A DNA stretch of 64,000 nucleotides from Sipunculus nudus (lineage: Eukaryota; Annelida; Sipuncula; Golfingiida; Sipunculidae). The translations under genes and the position numbers were made by a program. Each line of letters starts with the position of its first letter. The first letter of the stretch is position 1. The DNA lies in contig CM049318.1 of the NCBI GenBank assembly GCA_026874595.1, positions 21,863,456-21,927,455 on the forward strand, read 5' to 3'. Shown here in pieces: positions 55,448 to 64,000 of this stretch. A model generated the notes under the pieces. That model was not told the DNA's origin, searched no databases, and saw only the letters and a list, made by a program, of their open reading frames with translations.

Positions 55448-58400
55448 GTGAGTCTTTCATGTCATCAATATGTTCCGATAACATCTTGTATAATGTTATG
55501 TGTGGCGCTCAAACAGCGTGGCAGCGCCTCTCGCTTCAACTATGCAGTGGTATACTATACGATACACGAAGATAATTAAATCTTGTAATTTTCATTCACG
55601 TTAACGGATGTATTAAGTATTAAGTATAAATCACCAAAAGGTACAAATATTCCTCATTAATATTTACATGATTCAAAAGGGTTACATTGTTATTTAGGTA
55701 GATCTTCAGGTTTCATTATCCAGGTCTTAGACACAAGTAAAGATGCTGACTGGTGGATCCTAAATATCTGAGCCATCAATATATAAAAACGTACATCTAC
55801 AAATAAGTTGTGTAAATGCATGACCGCAAAGCACTTATGTGGCGAACACTGTTTACGGCATGAAATGATGATGTTATTTCGTCTATAGGGTGAAGGTTAT
55901 ATTTATCCTTTCTTTCCGGCCTCGCACTTCATAAGGATGTAAAATTATTAAGGGTGGAAATTGATTTGCCAAATGAAATATAGTCATATGTAACTTGTTT
56001 AATAATATAAAGGGTCATTTGATATAATAACGTTTATAATAGATAGGGAATGTCACAGTCACCATTCAAACCAGACTATTCAACTCTTTACTATTCAGAT
56101 TAAAGTTAGATTTCAGGCATATTCTTCTGCCGAACATACACACACTTTCACACACAGATAAACACGGATAAAGACAAAAATACCCCCACCAACAGACACA
56201 TAGATATATATAGGTAGACAGATAAGTAGATACACACATATATATATACATATATATATATATATCAGATATATTTTTTTTTTCAGTGAAGCAGATGCCA
56301 GTGTGCTGACAAGAATAAAGGTAAACAGTTCTTATATTATACTTTACACACACACACACATTTATTTATTTATTTTATATATATATTAAAATAGCATTTG
56401 AATGTAAACAGATATCATCATTTATCTGATCATGCTTGTTAAACATATAACAACTGAGTTTCTATTTTTTTCACGAAAATTAAATATTGCTTGAATTCCT
56501 TACAGAAAGACTTGACAAAGGTGACAAATATGCATCACTGGGATTTTTATTTCGGACCATTCGAGTAAAAAATCAATAAAAAAGTGTACACTAGGCTATG
56601 CCCACATGAATAAAAAAGTTTCATTAGCAGTAAAAGAACATGCTTTTGATTTAGATGAATAATGTTTTTTCTTCCTAGTAAAAGTGCCAAACATCATTTC
56701 ATTTTTGATTGCTTCAGAAGTTTAAAAACGCTCATATACTAGCCATTCGCTGTATTATTGTCAATAGTGGATTCAGGAATTTGCTGGGGGGGGGGGGGGG
56801 GTGCAAGGTTAAGACAAGCATCTCTATTAACAGAAACATCATATAACTCAATAAGATGTTACAAGGCCATGCCCATATCTTAAAAATGCCACTTGCTCAG
56901 CCAGAGGGAATATTAATTTGGCCGATTTTGACGTACGTAACAAATGGGTTTTGTCGGCCTAAAATGATGGAAATTCTTTTATGTATTTTTTTTCTGGACA
57001 AAAGCACACGCATGGACATACAGCATTAGCGTTGGAAGGACTGGATCGCTTTGAGTTCTCTTAAAAGAGAGAATGGCTGAAACAGGGGGACATCATTGAA
57101 GAAATGGTTAAAAAAAGATAAACTTGATATGAAATTTTTCTTATTATTATTTGAAAGGAACGTCTGAAGTATGCAAGGCAGCACACAAATGGAAAGCTAA
57201 AGGCAGGGACACGTGCCCTCTAGATCCGCCTATGATTGTGTATCTGGGGAACCTTTATTATATCATTGATTTGGTCGTGCATTATCTATATATTATGGCT
57301 TATGGCTTACTCATGAAGTGCGCACATTCTATGGCCGCGGTGACGGTCCCTAAAATATACACATTCTATGGTCTGGTCCTGTTTGGAGCACAGCATGTAC
57401 GCTGCTGGAACGTACACACGACATATGATTGTTTTAACATATGACTTTTTCAAGAAAATGTTAAAACATTTACGAATTTAAATACGTAATAGTGTAGAGT
57501 ACCTTGGTTCTTTCCCCCTCAAACACACGAGAATACACATATAAACTTCAGCTATACAGTCCATTAAAACAGAGAAGCATATGCATATGATATGCTGAAC
57601 ATATTCTGACAGGGAAATATATGATTTCTGCGATGCATTCTGTTTTTGCTCTTCAATTTTTATAATTATAAAAGTTATGACTAGCTGATTGAACTTAAGG
57701 TCAAAATATTTTAGCTCCTTCACCGGCTCTATACAACGATAATGACAGAGACCTTGCCTTTCATTCTATATTTCAACAATAACTTAAACATTTAACCGAT
57801 TTGTCGCAGATGTGTTTTTCTCTTCCTTGGTTCATCCTTCATCAACAACATTTAATTATATTATAATTTGTAGATTCAACAACAGAACAAGAACACCGTA
57901 AAATGTACATAATACGCCTGTCGTGTGACCTCATTAATTTTGCCGAGAATGTTATTCAGTTTGGAAATTTTATTGGTTTTTTATACAAAGTTTCATTAGA
58001 TCTATCATTTTTTTTTTTTAAGTGGTCACATCACAAACGAAGTTTAGTATCTCTGAAATCACTAAATACGCAGGGATTTTGCCTGGAATCAAACTTGCCC
58101 AACATATCATATTCGTTGAAATTTAAGTTGAATTTCATCAAAATAAATCATATTCTACCTAGGTTACCGCGGCGACACCACAAAGTCGCCTGATGACCCT
58201 TGACCTAATTTATATATATATAATCAAACCCGAGATAATTAATTGAGAAGTATTATGGTGAGTTTCGTGAAAATCCAAAGCCATGGAAGTTATCGCGGCG
58301 ACACTAAAAGTTAATAGACGGACAACTGACAGACGAACGGACCGTGGGTGTACCAGAGAACGTACCGTCATGGACAGACGTATAAAACAAGACAAAGATG

Positions 58401-61400
58401 ATTCTTCATCCGGGGATGGGGAGGGGGGGGGGGGTTATAGGGGGCGTGGGGGTGAATGTCCCCTCTAAGATGACTTCTAGGACCTGGTAACAAAAATATC
58501 GAAAGCAGCGCCGGACTTTGCCTCTGATATCTTCATCTTCCCTACTTCTACATGTCGGAGTTACGTACAGTCTGTTATCACTCCCTGCACACTTGTTTAC
58601 CTGTTACTGGGTGTTGAGCCACCCGATAAATGACAAAGTTTATCAGTTGATCCATGGCCCATTGCCAACCATTGTAAAAACAGGGAGATAACCAAATCGC
58701 TTCACAGAATCAGGGTGCCAGATTTCCCCCCCCCCCCCCTTTTTCAGTCACCGAAACCTTTTAAGGGGTTCACACCAATTTTGCGGCGTAGAAACCCGCC
58801 CAACCCCACCCCCTTCCGGACATAAGGACCTTCTTTCCAGAGTTTGGACCCCCCCCCCCCCCCCCATGCGTCAGTCAGCTTTAGCGGACACGTGTAATGA
58901 ATTGTTTTGAATAATTGTGGACCTATATACTTCACCTTAAATTGAACATTATATTTCCTTGATGACTCTGCCTAACATTTCCAATTTCATCTTTTTACTT
59001 TCAGAGGGGCTATCCTGCAGCAACTTCAGGTGAATATTACATTTTTTGCCATTTGTCATTCTTAGGGTAAACTATAGGAAATTTTATATTCATTTGTATA
59101 TAGGAAGTACAGCAATTTAGTTCTCGGGCTCTACAACTGTAAAAAAAACTTGTATTCGGTAGGATGGATAGCCTGAAGATTTTACGTATGAGAGGCTACT
59201 CTATATTAACATCTGAAATATATTTCCTGTTTACCCTTATGAATGACAAACGGAAATTTGAGTTTCCGCAAATAGGATTTCCATGAGTATAAATGTAACA
59301 TGGGGTGTTCTTCATTAACGATAATCTCCAATATCCCCAAAGACGTAAAATCATTCATATTGAACTGACCAGCCATTGGACTATAGAATGAATGATTATA
59401 CAGTAGAAATAAAATACATTAAGAAAAACATTACATCTTGTAAAGTAATATCCTCTATATAAATAGAGGTTGCAGTATGAGCCTACATGATACCTCCGCA
59501 TTTTCACTTTCCTGTTTTCCCGGGTACACCGTGTCATGGTTTATCCACAATTCATTTGTTTAAAATTAAACATAGGAATGAATGTCCCTATAAAAAAAGA
59601 TTATCAATTTTGATTTTTATTTGGTGTTATATAACGTTATATAACTTTCTTATTATTTATTTTAACACACTAATATATTTACTCTCTCCATGTACATGTA
59701 TTAAAAATCGTAGGGTACCTACCCGCTTGCCTAAACATAGCCATCTATGTACGAGTCGAATAAAATCTTGTCTGAACTTTTTTGGTAATGTTAATTGCAT
59801 TGTGATATTACATGTGTACGATAGAAAACGGCTTACGTCGCTGTTTTAAATATAAGCTGATAACACCATCAAATAAACACTGATAGAAAGTCACGTGCCA
59901 AAGGTGAGAATTCAATGGGAAAAAAACGACTCAAATCCGTTACACCCCACAACCTGGTGTAATACTTTACTATATAACGAGTTGTACATTAAACCACCTG
60001 GCACCGCTTTATGTCAAAGTCGTTTAATTTATATGAGCATGCCACGCATACTTCGTCCACAAATCACTTCTCATAACAAATTATTCGCGAGAATTGTACA
60101 GGTCTTCTACACTAATTAATCATAGCCAAATATCAGTTTAAAGCGTCTAAAACAATCACAAAAGCCTGCACATATATTAGGTGTGCATGGGCAGTGCGTC
60201 AGCTTAAGTTTGGATTATACAAACATACATATATTTATATAGATATGTATATATGTGTGTGTATATGGAAATCAAATTTAGATATATTATATTTTGGGAA
60301 ATGGAAGCAAAACCTGTAAATCTAAGTATTAGTATATATTTTTTTCATATATATATATAAAAATTATTCTCTGAATTGAAGGGGGATGATTAGAGAGTCC
60401 ATCCCCCTTGCAAAAATGTGTGTGTGTGGGGGGGGGGGGTTATACGCCCCCTGCCTCCCCCTGCCCCATCGACGCCCCTGTGCGTGAGGACAATCACGAC
60501 AATAATTTAAGACCCGTCCTACGACGCATATGGCGCCGAATGAATGTCTGCCGTATCCGGGTCGAAGATGTCTTCACTGCTGGATTTGTTTTGTGTATTT
60601 TTTTTAGGGAAATGAGAGGCTGCAGTAAAATCTCACTGTTCCTCGTACGTGTCTCAAATTGACACACATTGTCAGTCATCCCCTACAGATGTCACTAGTG
60701 CAGTTGGATGCGTCTATTACAGTGAGAAAGCATGAGCTTTAAGATTATGTAAAGCATCGGCCACACAGCGTGGTACTCGATCCTTTTGTTACTTGGAACC
60801 AGTAAGACTAAAGTATTCGGAACATGCGTACTTCAGTGAAAAACAATAAACTGTAATCATGCTTCTGTATATCAGCTGCACGAGGTTTGTAGGAAATATT
60901 TTGCAAAGAATATTATTTAAGAATATTTCTGTCAAATAAGAATAATTTGGTCGTAATGACCGAATCATGGTTTATAATTAAAAAAAGGATGAAAAACAAA
61001 GATAAAAATTAAAAAACAGAAACCTATGAAATAAAATAAAAGCGCAGTTTTCCATAGCGATATAAACCTGGCCATTCCTTGGTAACTTGGTTTAATTATT
61101 AATATATTAATGCAGATAAGTGTCTTTAATATCAATGGACAGCCATCGATCAGCTCTGAATAAAGTTCAAGTCAAGAAATTCTGATTCTAAGGAATGCAA
61201 GTATCCGTCATGAGGGTCGTCTGTGGAAAACTCATCACAAAATCGTGTTTGCATTCACTATTTCGTCCGTAATACTCAGGTTTATTCGTGCATAATTGAC
61301 TCTACATTTGTGAATATTCCTTGATGACGTTCCTGAAAGCGGATAATTTGCCAGATCCACATTAAAATCTAATCGTTTTTTCATTGGCCCATTCCTGAAG

Positions 61401-62585
61401 TTTCTTAATTTCAGGAGATCCCGTTCAGGATTGCGTGAGTAAAGCCGCGTGTCCACTTGTGCGGATGCGGTGCGTGTGCGGTTCGGATACGTATGCCGAT
61501 ATTGTGTGTGTGTGTGTCCATTAGATAAGTTTTTCAGTGCGTTTTTAGGTTTTTCACTCTGTATCATGAAAAAATTGGCACGTTTCCGCATGCGTTTGCG
61601 GACCCGCGGCTTCATGGTCCGATTTTCAAAAAACGTACCCGTTTTTCCAAGCCGCACGCACTCCGCACCGCATAAGAGGCACAATCCTTTATTCCATATG
61701 CACGATTTAAAACGCATCTGCATCCGTATCCGTATCTGTGCCGCATAAGTGAACCCGCAGCATAATATTGTGAACAAACACACACACACGAAGGGGGATG
61801 GAAGCATTCCCTCCCCACAGAGGCAAACAATGACAATGAGGGGCTAGACCTTCTTATATATCAATGAAGAAAATGTGTATTTAAGTCCAAACTATTAATC
61901 TTTTTTTATATGTTGTTACAGGTTGCGCTTTCTTATTATTTCAGGTTCACCGACTCTCATATTAAAACATCAATCTAATAGTTGGCCCACTTTCGTCCTA
62001 AATGTTCTCTGAAACCGCGGTGCGTATGACATTGTGTTTAACCTCATGTTAAAGTTATGAAATATGAGAATAACTCATATATAATGTAGACATCATTGTG
62101 AGTGATTTGTTCGTGGTTTTTAAATTGCTTGGAGGTTAACACCGAAACCAGCCGAACTCTTGGTCGTCGCTTGGTGGTCTGGTTATTCACAAAACAGGCG
62201 TGTGATACAATCAGTCTCAAACGCAGGATTTAGGTCTTTTAACATGGACACCAGGTGGTGTGCGTGCTATGATGGTTTTGATTCCGCAAGTCGCAAGCTC
62301 ATTTCACATGTGTACAGGAGCAGGCAAACGGTTTAAAATCAAAACACCTGTAGTTACCATATTAGTTGATGAAGAACACAGAACATGTATATATTGATTG
62401 TATAGCTAACATATCTGGTGAATAGTCCTTGAATAATATTTCAGGTTCCTGGTCTGTCTGGGCGCCATGGGACCAATGCAGTTTGACTTGTGGTAGAGGT
62501 TTCCGACAGCGCAGGCGGACATGCTCCACTGAACAATGCAGCGGGAACTGGCATGAGACGGAAATCTGCGAGAATCTGTGTCCAG
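55356..62585 (+). CDS. Secreted/membrane thrombospondin type-1 repeat protein, 5' part
   Basis: Gene-level entry; exons 55356-55447, 56287-56320, 59005-59029, 62445-62585 join in frame (phases 2, 0, 1, ending phase 1; 292 nt, 97 complete codons). It encodes a signal peptide, a short linker and one TSP1 domain (about residues 51-97) with Trp 53, 56, 59 and six Cys at 62, 66, 77, 82, 92, 96. TSP1 modules act extracellularly in adhesion, matrix and guidance proteins. No stop codon follows in frame before the donor at 62586, so more exons are expected beyond the window. Linking the two micro-exons is an inference from splice signals and phase; other small exons could have been missed. Confidence 0.68.
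56130..56270 (+). repeat. Low-complexity CACACA / TAGATA / TATA tract before micro-exon 2
   Basis: Mixed (CA)n, TAGGTAGACAGATAAGTAGATA and (TA)n sequence, with another (CA)n at 56345-56360. It directly precedes the poly-T acceptor of the 34-nt exon. Confidence 0.85.
56287..56320 (+). CDS. TSP1 gene, micro-exon 2 (34 nt)
   Basis: Preceded by TTTTTTTTTCAG and followed by GTAAAC. Phase 2 entry completes Ser: S-EADASVLTRIK, phase 0 exit. No domain; the evidence is splice borders and frame. Confidence 0.5.
56786..56802 (+). repeat. Poly-G tract
   Basis: G17 after GGATTCAGGAATTTGCT. The surrounding 56.4-57.9 kb intron sequence holds nothing recognised; a 97-codon frame at 57151-57444 has no recognisable content. 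Confidence 0.9.
57895..58375 (+). repeat. TGACCTCTGACCT-family dispersed repeat
   Basis: Begins ACAAGAACACCGTAAAATGTACATAATACGCC, contains GTGTGACCTCATTAA, a TGCC(G/T)G.GAAT… segment and GTGAGTTTCGTGAAAATCC, and ends GACGGACAACTGACAGACGAACGGACC. Same family as 8040-8530 and 17555-18390. Confidence 0.78.
58415..58470 (+). repeat. G-rich tract
   Basis: GGGGATGGGGAGGGGGGGGGGGTTATAGGGGGCGTGGGGG-type sequence; it sits right after the TGACCTCTGACCT-family repeat. Confidence 0.85.
58722..58866. repeat. Poly-C flanked repeat, second copy (first at 35680-35880)
   Basis: C-run, TTTTTTCAGTCACCGAAACC, CCAATTTTGCGGCGTAGAAA, AAGGACCTTC and GTTTGGACC, then a second C-run. Aligns with 35700-35860. Confidence 0.75.
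59005..59029 (+). CDS. TSP1 gene, micro-exon 3 (25 nt)
   Basis: Preceded by TTTTTACTTTCAG and followed by GTGAAT. Encodes RGYPAATS-G, phase 0 in, phase 1 out, matching the TSP1 exon's phase. Very short, so confidence rests on the borders and phase agreement. Confidence 0.5.
59040..60355. other. Intron 3 of TSP1 gene, first part; nothing recognised
   Basis: AT-rich with several unrecognised short open frames (for example 59487-59849). No domain, repeat or splice-supported exon found. Confidence 0.4.
60360..60480. repeat. G/C-run repeat with CGACGCCCCTG end
   Basis: GGGGGATGATTAGAGAGTCCATCCCCC, (GT)n, a G12 tract and CATCGACGCCCCTGTG. The last block matches the terminal motif of the element at 63033-63538. 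Confidence 0.55.
61225..61440 (-). repeat. Dispersed repeat (GGATC(T/C)GGCACATGATC family), inverted copy
   Basis: Reverse complement of parts of 28890-29040: TTTGTGAATATTCCTTGATGACGTTCC, then GATCCACA.TAAAATC. Truncated at one end by the adjacent inverted-repeat element. Confidence 0.65.
61441..61763. mobile_element. GC-rich MITE, about 320 bp
   Basis: Left AAAGCCGCGTGTCCACTTGTGCGGAT; right in reverse complement ATGCTGCGGGTTCACTTATGCGGCAC. Sub-terminal GCGGATGCGGTGCGTGTGCGG versus CATCCGTATCCGTATCTG. Short Arg-rich frames on both strands are translations of it. Located in TSP1 gene intron 3. Confidence 0.7.
62445..62585 (+). CDS. TSP1 gene, exon 4 (complete thrombospondin type-1 repeat)
   Basis: Acceptor AATATTTCAG (62444), donor GTACGT (62586). 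Encodes GSWSVWAPWDQCSLTCGRG, then FRQRRRTCSTEQCSGNWHET and EICENLCPG. It has the W..W..W, CS.TCG.G and R.R.R.C signatures and six cysteines. Phase 1-1 is typical of shuffled extracellular modules. Confidence 0.92.
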
Positions 62586-62589
62586 GTAC

Positions 62590-63030
62590 GTACACCCCTC
62601 ATTGTTAAAACTCGTAAGCTTTACAAAGACCTTTTAACCGTTTTACAGAGTTTAATGTAGACTTACCTTATGTTTGCCATTGTCGGATCCGCTAATCGCA
62701 GATATTGAACACTGCTCGATTTTTGCGATGAACGTATCCGGTAAACGCACAGGCAATACCACTTTATGACGTAAAATTCGGGAAGCTCTCAATTACAACA
62801 TGCTACATTTGCTAAAAATCTTTAAATAGACTTGGGGAGCTCACTGAAGAGGTATTACGATAAGGAAACACATCTGTCTCTAAAATATCCCTGCAAGCAT
62901 CTCACCAGGACATGTAGAAGTGCAACAATGCCCTTGACCAATTAAAGTACCCTGGCTACATAACTAAGTGGGAAACATTGGCTGCGGTAAAATTGTAGGG
63001 AATGTGGGCCTAGTTCCCCATTAAAATCAA
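62590..63030. other. Intron or 3' flank after TSP1 exon; nothing recognised
   Basis: No further TSP1 or other domain exon found. GCTAATCGCAGATA and GGTAAACGCAC at 62685-62750 resemble 63675-63730 (CCGCTGATCGCATTTGG, GATAAACGCAATGCGATAAACGC), possibly parts of one repeat. Confidence 0.4.
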
Positions 63031-63032
63031 GA

Positions 63033-63325
63033 AAAAGCAGGGGCGTCAATATAGGGGGGATGGGGGTATATATCCCCCCAACTTTTTGGCAAGGGGGGGG
63101 GGGGGGGGGTCAATGTAATCATTCCCCCCCCCGCCACTATTCAGAGATAATATTTATATAGTTCAAATGAGATATATAAATAAGAAGGATTATAGACTTC
63201 GGTTCCATTAATGAGTTTACCATGAAATATTTATATCTAAATGGTTTAAAATTAACATGTATACCTTATTTTTTAAAACCTTATACTTAATTGATATAAA
63301 TTTGACATGTGTGACACAAACTATT

Positions 63326-63391
<66 letters not shown>

Positions 63392-63434
63392 ATGTCTGTT
63401 TTATCCAAATTTTGACTAACCTCCACGCCTGTCA

Positions 63435-63465
<31 letters not shown>

Positions 63466-63538
63466 TCCTTGCGAGTCATCTGCCCAACCTGCGAGTCATC
63501 CCCCCCCCCCACCCTTGAAGATAAATTGACGCCACTGA
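63033..63538. mobile_element. Inverted-repeat element with poly-G/poly-C and (TA)n, about 500 bp
   Basis: Left CAGGGGCGTCAATATAGGGGGG; right in reverse complement CAGTGGCGTCAATTTATCTTC. Inside: G tract (63097-63110), C tracts (63126, 63436-63452, 63501), TA array 63331-63388, and GCGAGTCATC twice. Right-end copies occur at 43744-43808 and, weakly, 60467-60478. No coding content. Confidence 0.7.
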
Positions 63539-63539
63539 G

Positions 63540-64000
63540 AAAAAGGAATTGTACGCTTTGTTTTTATTAACTAACATTTAGGTTTAAAGTCAATAATCTT
63601 GATTTAAAGGGACACTTTTAAGGAGGTATTGTTAGGCGTTGACCCATGTATGTGTCATGTGTTGTCATGGTTGCCGTCCGCTGATCGCATTTGGACAACG
63701 GATGCGATAAACGCAATGCGATAAACGCAGGGCTAGGTTTCTTTCACAGACACACGGTGCCCCCCCCCCTATTTTTTTTGGAAAACTTGGTAAAACAGAA
63801 GCTCTGTTTGGCAGCAAGGTGACTCAAGCAGACGACAGGTATCCAGATATTTCGTGAAACAAACTGGATAAAGAACAATACCATGTCATGTGCGAGCCAT
63901 TTTAAAGAGGCGCCAATAAGATAAATCAATATGCCAGATCGAGTAGCGCCATAGTCTCATTATCTAGTACCAGGCTTTCTTGTTGGATGTCTGTGTAGGA
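63540..64000. other. Right edge; nothing recognised
   Basis: Includes GGATGCGATAAACGCAATGCG motifs (63700-63730) and a short C-run at 63760. No gene seen. Confidence 0.4.

Noticed and set aside
57151-57444. 97-codon open frame in TSP1 gene intron
   Set aside because: No similarity recognised and phase and borders do not fit between micro-exons 2 and 3.
61235-61836. 190-codon minus-strand frame rich in Arg
   Set aside because: Spans an inverted dispersed repeat and a GC-rich MITE; composition comes from those elements and no domain is visible.

Overview
The window looks like intron-rich, AT-rich nuclear DNA from a marine invertebrate. A bivalve or other lophotrochozoan is my best guess, inferred from the repeat content and gene types. 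Genes have small exons with GT-AG borders in long introns full of MITE-like elements, tandem repeats, (TA)n arrays and poly-G/poly-C tracts. There are no operons, ribosome-binding sites, CRISPR arrays or intact tRNA genes. All gene models below were assembled by eye from splice sites, reading phase and protein similarity.

Left third (about 3.5-26.6 kb, minus strand): nine coding exons, phase-consistent over exactly 500 codons, encode the N-terminal half of a large glycoside hydrolase of the GH63-like / mannosylglycerate-hydrolase-type family (the family of the uncharacterised yeast protein YMR196W). The start codon is at 21628. A likely non-coding first exon ends at 26523 in a CpG-rich stretch, and the 3' half lies off the left edge. 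One intron uses a GC donor. Its introns carry two truncated LINE tails, a roughly 338-bp tandem array, several dispersed repeat families, a tRNA-derived SINE-like segment and a tRNA-Pro-type primer-binding site.

Middle third (about 30.9-48.7 kb, plus strand): two tandem paralogous genes, each with four coding exons and intron phases 0, 1, 0. Each encodes a signal peptide, an ectodomain with eight cysteines at almost identical spacing, and a divergent rhodopsin-like seven-helix receptor. The intron between ectodomain and receptor falls inside the first transmembrane helix in both. The first gene also has 34 copies of a Ser/Thr-rich 10-residue repeat (340 residues) between signal peptide and cysteine domain; the second lacks it. 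I do not recognise the cysteine domain, and this receptor architecture is the best candidate for something undescribed. A 2-kb CCACCA/GTTCC minisatellite, a pogo-like element between two (TA)n arrays and a GC-rich inverted-repeat element lie between or inside the genes.

Right third (about 55.3-62.6 kb, plus strand): the 5' part of a secreted or membrane protein gene, with a signal-peptide exon, two micro-exons (34 and 25 nt) and a phase 1-1 exon encoding one complete thrombospondin type-1 repeat. It probably continues past the right edge. The rest is repeats and unrecognised intergenic DNA.
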